Positions 18,352 to 25,950 of a stretch of 64,000 nucleotides of DNA are shown in pieces (positions within the stretch are counted from its first letter, which is position 1; each line of letters begins with the position of its first letter). The translations under genes were made by a program, and so were the position numbers. Location: contig JAJDVT010000097.1 of assembly GCA_022826005.1 (NCBI GenBank), positions 1 through 64,000 on the forward strand, given 5' to 3'. The notes beneath the pieces were generated by a model that saw only the letters and a program-made list of their open reading frames with translations, did not search any database and was not told where the DNA came from. The stretch is from Gemmatimonadota bacterium. Lineage in GTDB: Bacteria > Gemmatimonadota > Gemmatimonadetes > Longimicrobiales > Gaopeijiaceae.

Positions 18352-19590
18352 TCAGCGGCCCGGGAGGGCAATGGACGCGACGGACGGGATGTCGTATTCG
18401 TCTCGGCTTATCCCCCAGATCCGTGACTCCGTGAAGCGGAACGCGTCGAACCGGTCGGGCAGGTACACCTCATGGACGGCTCCGGCGGGCGCGTCGGCTG
18501 CGTCGGCCGCAATCCGCAGCCAGCGGGAACCGCCGCTCAGTCCGCCGACATCGGGATCGAGGGGGTGCATCCAGATCGTCCCTTCCCCGGTGCAGCGCAG
18601 GTCCACATACCGAGGCAGGTAGCTCGCGAGCTCGTGCGGTCTGCCGCGCACGGTCCGGGCGATCCGGTCCAGGACCCGAAGGCTGTCCTCTTCCGTCATT
18701 CGAGCAGCGACGTCGCTGGTCAGCTGGGCCTGTCTCATCCTGAAGACCGCGGCGGCGAACTGCCGTGGAGTGATGTCGGTGAACGGAACCGGCGGAAGCT
18801 CGATGGGATCCGCCTCGGCTCCGGATCCGTCAAATCCGCGGAGCTGGTTTCTGACCCGATCATGGACGCGGACCAGATCTTCGCCGCAGGGAGCCCACAG
18901 CCGGTACCAGAGCGGGAAGGCGCCCTCGGTGGGGATGAAGTCACCGGACGGGTCGTCCAGAGCCTCGCTCAGCGCGATGAGATCCCGTGTCGCTCCCGTC
19001 CTGGGGTCGACGGCGACCAGGTCGGCCAGCAGGAGCGAGAAGCGGAACTGAAGCGGCCCCGACTCCATGGTCGCGGTCGAGCGGGGGACGATGATCTCGC
19101 TGCCCAGCCTGGCGGTCCGCACCGCGCTTCCCAGCATGTTCATGCCGCCCTTCACGCTTCCGGCCGGGAGGTCGGCCGAGCGAAGAGGGATCACCGCCAG
19201 GTCTTCGCCCGGTTGCGAGATCCGAATGATCGCGTGGCGAACAAAGTCGAAGGCCCATGCATCGCCGTCCCATCCTCCGGCGACGAAGCCGGAGGGCATC
19301 GGGAACTCGTCGGGTCCTCCGCCGGACCGCCCGTGAGCGCCGAGCGATTCGCCATCCGGCCCGAATCCCGTGAAGAACGGCGGCTGCGAATTCAGGACCC
19401 AGACGGAACCGTCGCTCAGGACCTCCATGTCCTGGACCACGGCGAGCGAGTCGGAGCTGCCGATGACTTCGATGTCCGACGCGCTGAACTCGATCGGGGC
19501 GAGGGGCGCACCGTCGGCGGGGGTATCGTCGCAGGTCGCGAGGAGGGCTGCTGCGGAGAGCGCCGCGGTGAGCGCTGGAGCAGGTCTCAC
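18352..19590 (-). CDS. 6-bladed beta-propeller lipoprotein, coupled to thrS
   Basis: The GTG start at 19590 overlaps the thrS stop (GTGA) and has GAGG four bases upstream. The longer frame inside thrS is a shadow. Translation gives a short signal ending in a lipobox (LLATC, Cys20). Propeller blades follow with DGSVWVLNSQPPFFTGFGP and HGRSGGGPDEF motifs. The product is 412 aa. The DFVRHA segment at plus-strand 19236-19246 contains one arm of the palindrome family described in the findings. Coupling to an essential synthetase gene means constant expression is likely. Confidence 0.75.
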   Translation of the reverse strand: MRPAPALTAALSAAALLATCDDTPADGAPLAPIEFSASDIEVIGSSDSLAVVQDMEVLSDGSVWVLNSQPPFFTGFGPDGESLGAHGRSGGGPDEFPMPSGFVAGGWDGDAWAFDFVRHAIIRISQPGEDLAVIPLRSADLPAGSVKGGMNMLGSAVRTARLGSEIIVPRSTATMESGPLQFRFSLLLADLVAVDPRTGATRDLIALSEALDDPSGDFIPTEGAFPLWYRLWAPCGEDLVRVHDRVRNQLRGFDGSGAEADPIELPPVPFTDITPRQFAAAVFRMRQAQLTSDVAARMTEEDSLRVLDRIARTVRGRPHELASYLPRYVDLRCTGEGTIWMHPLDPDVGGLSGGSRWLRIAADAADAPAGAVHEVYLPDRFDAFRFTESRIWGISRDEYDIPSVASIALPGR

Positions 19591-21587
19591 GTTACCTCTG
19601 TTACCGGCTCCATCGTTCCGCCCGCACCCCACAGCTCCCGCCTTGCCGACTCGCGCCGCAGCCGCCCCACCGCCTCATCCAGCGGCAGCGTCACCTGCTT
19701 CTTCTTCGTCCCGCGGGCCCGCAGCGACACCGTGCCGGCCTCGGCCTCGCGGCTGCCGATGATCGCCATGTACGGGACCTTGAGGTTGGACGCGTCCTTG
19801 ATCTCCTCGCGGAAGTCGGTCTCGGCGGCGCGGGGGCTCAGGTGGACGCGCAGCCCCGCTTCGGCCATGCGGTCGCGAACTGCCGACGCCGCATCGATCG
19901 CGTGCGCGCCGATCGCGATCACCCGCACCTGTTCGGGCGCCAGCCAGAGCGGAAAGTCGCCCGCGAAGTGCTCGATGAGGATCGCGATGAAGCGCTCCAG
20001 CGACCCGCTCACCGCACGGTGGATGACCACGGGGCGGTGCTTGCGGTTGTCCCTGCCGACGTACTCGAGCCCGAACCGCTCCGGCGCGTTGTAGTCGAGC
20101 TGGATGGTGCCGCACTGCCACGCGCGGCCGATCGAATCGGTGATGTCGAAGTCGATCTTGGGGCCGTAGAAGGCGCCGTCGCCCTCCTTGAGCTGGTACG
20201 GCCGTCCGGTCTCCTCGAGCGCGGCCAGCAGTCCCCCCTCCGCGCGGTCCCAGAGGGCATCGTCGCCGATGCGGACCTCGGGGCGGGTGGCGAAGTTGAT
20301 CGTCGCCTCGAGCCCGAAGGCCGCGTAGAAGTCCAGGATGTAGCGCATCAGGAAGGCGACTTCGCTGGCGATCTGGTCCTCGGCGATGAAGCAGTGGCAG
20401 TCGTCCTGCTGGAACTGCCGCACGCGCGTAAGGCCGGACAGCGCGCCCGTAACCTCGTTACGGTGCAGAACGTCGAACGTCACGTAGCGTATGGGGAGCT
20501 CGCGGTAGGAGTGCCGCGTCGCCTGGTAGAGCAGGTAGTGCGACGGGCAGTTCATCGGCTTGAGCGACGCGTCGTGGGTGCCGGACTCGTTGTTCAGGAT
20601 CAGGAACATGTCGTCGCGGTACTTGCCCCAGTGCCCCGAGGTCTCCCAGAGCGACTTGTTGTACATCAGTGGCGTCATGACCTCGAGGAAGTCGTCCTTC
20701 TGGAGTGCGCGTTCGAAGGCGAGCAGCTCGTTGTAGAGGACGGTGCCCCGGGGCGTCCAGAAGGCGGCGCCGGGCGCGGACGGATGGAACCGGAACAGGT
20801 CGAGACGCCGGCCGAGCAGGCGGTGATCCCGCCGCTTGGCTTCCGCCAGGCGGTGGAGGTGGGACTTCAGGTCCTTCGCCTTGAAAAACGCGGTGCCGTA
20901 GATCCGCTGCAGCATCTGCCGGTCGCTGTCGCCCCGCCAGTAGGCGCCGGCGGTGCTGAGGAGGCGGAAGTGGCGGATGTGCGAGGTGTCCGGGACGTGC
21001 GGCCCGCGGCAGAGGTCGACGAAGTCCCCGTTGGTGTAGGTCGAGATGACCTCGTCCTCGTCGAAGTCGGCCACGCGCTCCATCTTGAGCGGGTCGTCGG
21101 CCATGCGGACGCGGGCCTCGTCGAGGTCGATCTCCTCGCGCTCGAAGGGGCTGGCCTCGGCGGCGACGCGCTTCATCTCCTCCTCGAAGGCTTCCAGATC
21201 CGCCGGGGTGAAGGGCTCGTCGACCTCGAAGTCGTAGTAGAATCCGTCGTCAATGGCCGGGCCGAAGCCGATCTTCGCCTCGGGGCGCAGCCTGCGGACG
21301 GCGGTCGCCAGGACGTGGGCCGCGGAGTGGCGGAGGACGCCCAGCGACTGTGCGTCCCGGGCGAAGAGGATCCGGAACGGGCCGCTGTTTCGGACCGGCG
21401 TGACGAGGTCCAGAAGCTCGCCGTCGAGTTCCACGGCGAGGGCCCTGCGCAGGAGCCCCTCGCTGATCCCGCGGACGACCTCGGCGACGGGCGTGCCTGC
21501 GGCGACCGTGCGGTGTGAGCCGTCGGGGAGCGTCAGGGTGACCTGGCTGGAGGCCGATTGGGGATTCTGCAGCTTGGAGTGTGTCAT
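19587..21587 (-). CDS. thrS: Threonyl-tRNA synthetase
   Basis: The 666-residue class II synthetase has the full domain order. The TGS domain is at residues 15-75. The editing domain has RHSAAHVLAT near residue 87 and a later PHVPDTSHIRH block. The catalytic core has the zinc ligands in MNCPSH, DVLHRNEV and VIHRAVSGS. The anticodon-binding domain closes the protein and contains VRVIAIG. It charges tRNA-Thr and removes mischarged Ser. No residue of the zinc site is missing. The last codons overlap the downstream propeller gene start. Confidence 0.95.
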   Translation of the reverse strand: MTHSKLQNPQSASSQVTLTLPDGSHRTVAAGTPVAEVVRGISEGLLRRALAVELDGELLDLVTPVRNSGPFRILFARDAQSLGVLRHSAAHVLATAVRRLRPEAKIGFGPAIDDGFYYDFEVDEPFTPADLEAFEEEMKRVAAEASPFEREEIDLDEARVRMADDPLKMERVADFDEDEVISTYTNGDFVDLCRGPHVPDTSHIRHFRLLSTAGAYWRGDSDRQMLQRIYGTAFFKAKDLKSHLHRLAEAKRRDHRLLGRRLDLFRFHPSAPGAAFWTPRGTVLYNELLAFERALQKDDFLEVMTPLMYNKSLWETSGHWGKYRDDMFLILNNESGTHDASLKPMNCPSHYLLYQATRHSYRELPIRYVTFDVLHRNEVTGALSGLTRVRQFQQDDCHCFIAEDQIASEVAFLMRYILDFYAAFGLEATINFATRPEVRIGDDALWDRAEGGLLAALEETGRPYQLKEGDGAFYGPKIDFDITDSIGRAWQCGTIQLDYNAPERFGLEYVGRDNRKHRPVVIHRAVSGSLERFIAILIEHFAGDFPLWLAPEQVRVIAIGAHAIDAASAVRDRMAEAGLRVHLSPRAAETDFREEIKDASNLKVPYMAIIGSREAEAGTVSLRARGTKKKQVTLPLDEAVGRLRRESARRELWGAGGTMEPVTEVT

Positions 21588-21761
21588 GGCGGACTATCGA
21601 GAGTCGGGCGGGGTGCGTCAACCCCGCTGGCCGCCGACGGGCAGGGGCACTACGATGTGCCGTGACCGTCCGAAGTGCGCAAGCGTCCTGCTCGAGTCCG
21701 GATTGACGTCTCCGCCCGAGCGCGGCGGGGACCCCTTGTGCGCGCCGCCAGCCGAGGCCCC

Positions 21762-22424
21762 ATGACCTGCTGCCAATGCCAGGGAATCGAAGACATGTTC
21801 GGCGACCGGATGGCTCGGCGCCAGCTTCGGCACTACCGCCGCAAGGGCCCCGGGCGGGCCACGCGACAGCTTCTCGACGCGGTGGCGGGTGCGAGCGCCG
21901 GCGTCGCGGGCGGCACCTTCATCGACATCGGCGGCGGCGTCGGGGCGATCCAGCACGAACTGATGGCGCGTGGGGCCGCTCGTGGGACCAGTGCGGACGC
22001 CTCGCCCGCCTACCTCGCGGCGGCGCGGACCGAGGCGGAGGCGCAGGGATACGCCGACCGGATGACCTACGTCGAGGGGGACTTTGTTCGGGAGGCGAAC
22101 AAAGTCGAGGCCGCCGACATCGTCACGCTCGACCGGGTGGTGTGCTGCTATCCGGACATGCCCGCGCTCCTGGGCGCGGCGGCAGTCCGGGCGCGGCGCA
22201 CCCTGGGACTGATCTTCCCGCGCGGCACGCGGCTCATGCGCGTCGGCGTGGCGGTGGTGAACTTCTTCCAGCGCCTGCGCCGCCATCCGTTCCGCGTGTA
22301 TGTCCACGACCCGGATGAAGTCGAGGCCGTGCTGGCGCGGCACGGGCTGTCGCGGAGCTACCTGCGCGACGGGATGGTGTGGCGGGTGTTGGTGGTGGCG
22401 CGGGACGGCCCTCTTCTTGATTGA
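21762..22424 (+). CDS. Class I SAM-dependent methyltransferase
   Basis: The 220-residue protein has the AdoMet-binding loop FIDIGGGVGA near residues 48-57 and the acidic strand end SADASP, then a LDRVVCCYPDMPALL block resembling BchM/ubiquinone-type small-molecule methylases. The N-terminus MTCCQCQGIEDMFG has three cysteines. Translation from the ATG at 21762 fits the family start; upstream codons are not protein-like. A 27-base perfect-arm palindrome lies inside it (22080-22106), encoding DFVREANKV. A terminator-like hairpin follows. Substrate unknown. Confidence 0.75.
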   Translation: MTCCQCQGIEDMFGDRMARRQLRHYRRKGPGRATRQLLDAVAGASAGVAGGTFIDIGGGVGAIQHELMARGAARGTSADASPAYLAAARTEAEAQGYADRMTYVEGDFVREANKVEAADIVTLDRVVCCYPDMPALLGAAAVRARRTLGLIFPRGTRLMRVGVAVVNFFQRLRRHPFRVYVHDPDEVEAVLARHGLSRSYLRDGMVWRVLVVARDGPLLD

Positions 22425-22448
22425 TAGGCCCGATGTAGCGCTTTGGCA

Positions 22449-22499
22449 TTCCCAAGTCCACTTTGCGACGCAAAATGAACCTGGGAAGTCTGTTTTTCG
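22449..22499 (+). terminator. Long hairpin with T-run after the methyltransferase gene
   Basis: TTCCCA (22449) to TGGGAA (22487) forms a 39-base imperfect palindrome with 16 of 19 pairs matched. Its centre is TTTGCG/CGCAAA and a TTTTT tract follows shortly. It fits an intrinsic terminator between the methyltransferase and the copper operon. The symmetry could also serve as an operator for the metal genes. Confidence 0.6.
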
Positions 22500-22602
22500 T
22501 GATTCCGGCAGAACTTCTCTCCGCTTGGCCCTCGATTGTTCACGCAGGTCCGGGCAACACCAGGGGTTTGACGACCGACCGCCCCCAAGCCACATTTCCT
22601 CC

Positions 22603-23022
22603 ATGCGCCGCCCCGTAGCTATCCTGGCTTTCGCGGCCCTGACATCGTCACAGCTGGTCGCGCTCCGTTGCGACATGGGTGCGTCCACGCACCATGGGGT
22701 CGCCGGGGACGAGGCCGCTTCCGCGCACGGGGTCGCCACGCACGAGGCAGCTCGCGCGCACCAGGCCGCCACACCCGAGGCAGTTCGCGCACATGAGACC
22801 GCCGGGCACAGCCAGACGGCGCCCGCCCACGGATCCCCCCACCACGGCGCCGGCGATTCCTGCCCGATGATGATGGCCTGCGGCGCTGCCACGATCAGCC
22901 CCGCGCGATCCGTCATGTCGCGCATCCCCGCTGTCTTTGTTCGGACGGCGTACAAAGTCACCCCCGTGCTCGCCACCGCCGACCTGGCGGTCGAAACTCC
23001 CCCGCCTCGCCTCACGGTGTGA
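22603..23022 (+). CDS. Small exported His/Ala-rich protein heading the copper-efflux cluster
   Basis: The ATG at 22603 gives 139 residues: a signal peptide (RRPVAILAFAALTSS), then imperfect repeats rich in His, Ala and Glu (residues 25-85), each with an A-[ST/R]-A-H or A-H-E type element. A CPMMMACG Met/Cys cluster follows. His and Met clusters suit Cu(I)/Ag(I) or Zn binding in the periplasm. The position before the CusC, CusB and CusA genes supports a metallochaperone role, which is inferred. It carries the third palindrome of the set (22933-22959). Confidence 0.6.
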   Translation: MRRPVAILAFAALTSSQLVALRCDMGASTHHGVAGDEAASAHGVATHEAARAHQAATPEAVRAHETAGHSQTAPAHGSPHHGAGDSCPMMMACGAATISPARSVMSRIPAVFVRTAYKVTPVLATADLAVETPPPRLTV

Positions 23023-23134
23023 TCACCCGCGCTCCCCAACGGGGCGCTCACCACACCTGCAGGGCACCAGGTCCCCCACGAACCACTCCGGTTAGCGGGA
23101 TCAGCCGCCCTGTCCCATCCATGGCGAGGCAACC

Positions 23135-24454
23135 ATGCACATTCTGCGAATCATGGCGGTCGCCTCCGCGATCGCCGTCCCGCAATACATCGACCCGGCG
23201 CCCGCCGGCGCGCAGACGCCGTCGTACACCACCAACGGCGACCCGACGCTCACCGCGCTGATCGCCGAAGCGCTCGAAGGCAACCCGCGGGTGCGCGCGG
23301 CGTTTCTGGAGCATCAGGCCGCCCGGGCGCGCATCCCGCAGGCGTCGACCCTGCCGAACCCGGCGCTGTCGTTCACCCAGCACCTGGCGGGCGCCCAGAC
23401 GCGGGTCGGACCGCAACTGTCGAGCATCTCCGTCAGCCAGGCACTGCCCTGGTTCGGCACGCTGTCGGACCGCCGGGAGATCGCCGCGGCCCAGTCGGAC
23501 ATCATGAACCAGTCCTACGCGGAGCAGAGGGCCGAGGTGGTCCGGCAGGTCAAGCTGGCCTACTACGACCTGGCCTACCTCGATCAGGCGCTGCGGATCA
23601 CCGGGGAAGAAGAGCAGCTCCTCCTCCACTACGAGGCGCTGGCGCAGGCCCGCTACTCGCAGGGGTTCGGCCAGCAGCAGGAGGTCGTGAAGCTGCAGGC
23701 GGAGGTCACGCGGGTTATGAACCGGCGCCAGGATCTGCTGCGGCAGCGCACCGACTTCGAAGCGGCTTTGAACGTATTGGCCAACCGGCCGGTGGACACG
23801 CCGGTCCCGGCGGTCGAGATCGGGGAACGTCCGGCGGTGGGGCTCGACGAGGAGGCCCTGCACGGCGCCGGGCTCAGCGACAGGCCCGAGGTCAGGTCGG
23901 CGCGTCTGCGGATCGAGAGCGGAGGCCACGAAATGCGTCTTGCGCGGCTCCGCTACCGGCCGGACTTCACCGTCGGCGTCGCATGGGGGAACGTGCTGGG
24001 GCGGCGGGACGAGCCGGGCCGCACGAATCCGCCGCCGGGCAATGGCCGGGACACCTACAGCCTCACCCTCGGGGCGAGCATCCCGGTCTTCAGGTCCAGC
24101 TACGAAGCGGGGGTTCGGGAGGCGGGCGCGCGGCTGTCCGCCGCGGAAGAGGCCTACCGGGACGCGGTCAACGGGGTGGCGTTCGCCGTCCGCTCCACGG
24201 CGTTCCGGTTGACGACGATCGAGGGGCAGCTGGCGCTCTTCGAGGATGCGCTCCTTCCGCAGGCGGAACAGGCGCTGAGCGCGACCGAGGAGGCGTACTC
24301 GGCCGGGGTCACGGGCGTGCTGGAACTCCTGGACAGCGAGGAGATGCTCCTCGACGTGCGCCTCGGCCTCGCGCGCCTGCAGGCCGACTACATGAAGGCG
24401 CTGGCAGAGATGGAACGGGCCATCGGCTCGGCTTTTCCGGAGGAGGAATCATGA
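23135..24454 (+). CDS. TolC/CusC-family outer-membrane efflux protein
   Basis: The 439-residue protein begins with a signal peptide ending APAGAQ. It has the two-fold OEP repeat of long amphipathic helices, with the conserved LPNPALSF and SVSQALPWFG segments that mark metal-efflux CusC/CzcC-type channels. It forms the outer-membrane duct for the adaptor and pump encoded next. Its stop overlaps the CusB start (ATGA). No lipobox is seen. Confidence 0.85.
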   Translation: MHILRIMAVASAIAVPQYIDPAPAGAQTPSYTTNGDPTLTALIAEALEGNPRVRAAFLEHQAARARIPQASTLPNPALSFTQHLAGAQTRVGPQLSSISVSQALPWFGTLSDRREIAAAQSDIMNQSYAEQRAEVVRQVKLAYYDLAYLDQALRITGEEEQLLLHYEALAQARYSQGFGQQQEVVKLQAEVTRVMNRRQDLLRQRTDFEAALNVLANRPVDTPVPAVEIGERPAVGLDEEALHGAGLSDRPEVRSARLRIESGGHEMRLARLRYRPDFTVGVAWGNVLGRRDEPGRTNPPPGNGRDTYSLTLGASIPVFRSSYEAGVREAGARLSAAEEAYRDAVNGVAFAVRSTAFRLTTIEGQLALFEDALLPQAEQALSATEEAYSAGVTGVLELLDSEEMLLDVRLGLARLQADYMKALAEMERAIGSAFPEEES

Positions 24455-25938
24455 GCGGCAGAAACAGAATGCGCGGGGCGGTTTTCGTTGTGGTCGGCAT
24501 CGTGGTCGGGGCCGGCGGGACGGCTTTGCTGATGCGGGGCGGGGCGGACGGCCCGGAGATGGACCAGCCCATGGGGATGGCGGAGCACGAGGGGATGGCA
24601 GGGCACGAAGGGATGGCGGAGCACGAGGGGATGGCCATGCCCGGCGCGGCCGATCCGGCCATGGATCCGCCCGCCGGCGAGCGCGACGCCGGCGCGACCG
24701 ATCCCCAGGAACGCGAAGTCCTCTATTGGCGGGCCCCGATGGACCCGAACTACACCTCCGACCGCCCGGGCAAGTCGCCGATGGGGATGGACCTGGTTCC
24801 GGTCTATGCGGACGAGGCGCAGGCCGACGGTGGCATCCGGGTCAGCCAGGCCTTCCTGCAGAACTTTGCGGTCCGGACCGATGTCGTTCGGCGGGGCGCG
24901 CTGCCGGTCTCCATCCGCACGGTCGGCATCCTGGCGCACAACGAGGAGCGGGTCGTCTCGGTGCAGACCAAGTACGAGGGCTGGATCGAGCGCGCGACCG
25001 TCAACAACGTCGGCGAGACGGTCGAGCGGGGCGACGTCCTCTTCGAGATCTACAGCCCGCAGCTGGTCACGACGCAGCGCGAGTTCCTCGGCGCGATGGA
25101 CTATGTCGGGCGCCTGCGCGACGGCGGAGCCTACCCGGAAGCCGTCGAGCGGGCCCGGTCCCTCCTCGAAGCGTCCAGGGAGCGCCTGCTCTACTGGGAC
25201 ATGACCCCCGAGCAGATCGACGAACTCGCCGAGTCCGGGGAAGTCGCGCGCACGGTGCGGGTCTTCGCGCCCGCATCCGGCTTCATCGTCGAGAAGATGG
25301 GCGACTCGATGGAGGGGATGAAGCTCGGGCCCGGCATGACGGTCCTCAAGATCGCGGACCACTCCACGCTCTGGGCCGAGACCGAGTTCTACGAGGACGA
25401 CCTGCGGCACGTTCGGGAGGGTCAGGCGGTTGTGATCGAGGCCGACGCCTTCCCGGGGCGGGATTGGAGCGGCAGGATCCTGTTCTTCCGGCCCGCGGTC
25501 AACCCGCAGACGAGGACGCTGACCGCCTTCGTCGAGGTCGCCAACCCCGACCTGCGGCTCAGGCCGATGATGTACGTCAACGTGACGGTGCGGACGAGCG
25601 GGGCGGTCGATGCGGTGATGGTGCCGTCGGAGGCGATCCTGCACAGCGGGACGCGCGCGGTGGTGGTGGTCGCGCTGGGGGGCGGCGTCTTCGAGCCGCG
25701 AGAGGTGGTGCTGGGGACCGAAAGCGAGGGGATGCAGGAGGTCGCGTCGGGGCTCGCCGAGGGGGAGACGATCGTGGTTTCGTCGCAGTTCCTGATCGAC
25801 TCCGACGCGAATCTGAGGGCGGCCATTTCGCAGCTGCTGGGTAGCGCCAGCGAGGCGGAGCCGATGGCCCCGGGGAGTCCCGGACACGAGCACCACCCGC
25901 CGGACACCGCTGACTCGGCGGCAGGAAAATCCTGCTAG
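24451..25938 (+). CDS. cusB: CusB-type periplasmic adaptor of an RND metal pump
   Basis: AGGAGG lies five bases before the ATG. The 495-residue product has one N-terminal membrane anchor and a Met/His-rich tandem repeat (about residues 43-62, EHEGMA units). Next is a heavy-metal-binding domain of the YHS type (residues 90-115, PMDPNYTSDRPGKSPMGMDL). Barrel-sandwich, helical hairpin and beta-barrel segments follow, as in CusB. In that domain the usual cysteines are replaced (CPMHP reads APMDP, and the second Cys reads Ser) while the Met residues remain, arguing for Cu(I)/Ag(I) through thioethers. The C-terminus ends in a lone Cys. Confidence 0.87.
   Translation: MSGRNRMRGAVFVVVGIVVGAGGTALLMRGGADGPEMDQPMGMAEHEGMAGHEGMAEHEGMAMPGAADPAMDPPAGERDAGATDPQEREVLYWRAPMDPNYTSDRPGKSPMGMDLVPVYADEAQADGGIRVSQAFLQNFAVRTDVVRRGALPVSIRTVGILAHNEERVVSVQTKYEGWIERATVNNVGETVERGDVLFEIYSPQLVTTQREFLGAMDYVGRLRDGGAYPEAVERARSLLEASRERLLYWDMTPEQIDELAESGEVARTVRVFAPASGFIVEKMGDSMEGMKLGPGMTVLKIADHSTLWAETEFYEDDLRHVREGQAVVIEADAFPGRDWSGRILFFRPAVNPQTRTLTAFVEVANPDLRLRPMMYVNVTVRTSGAVDAVMVPSEAILHSGTRAVVVVALGGGVFEPREVVLGTESEGMQEVASGLAEGETIVVSSQFLIDSDANLRAAISQLLGSASEAEPMAPGSPGHEHHPPDTADSAAGKSC
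24571..24642 (+). repeat. Tandem repeat coding for Met/His metal-binding units
   Basis: Three to four imperfect 24-base units (GGGATGGC[G/A]GAGCACGAG-like) encode repeated M-A-E/G-H-E-G. They lie within the adaptor gene, just after its membrane anchor. Unit number probably varies between strains. Confidence 0.8.
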
Positions 25939-25950
25939 GGAGGCCCCTCC

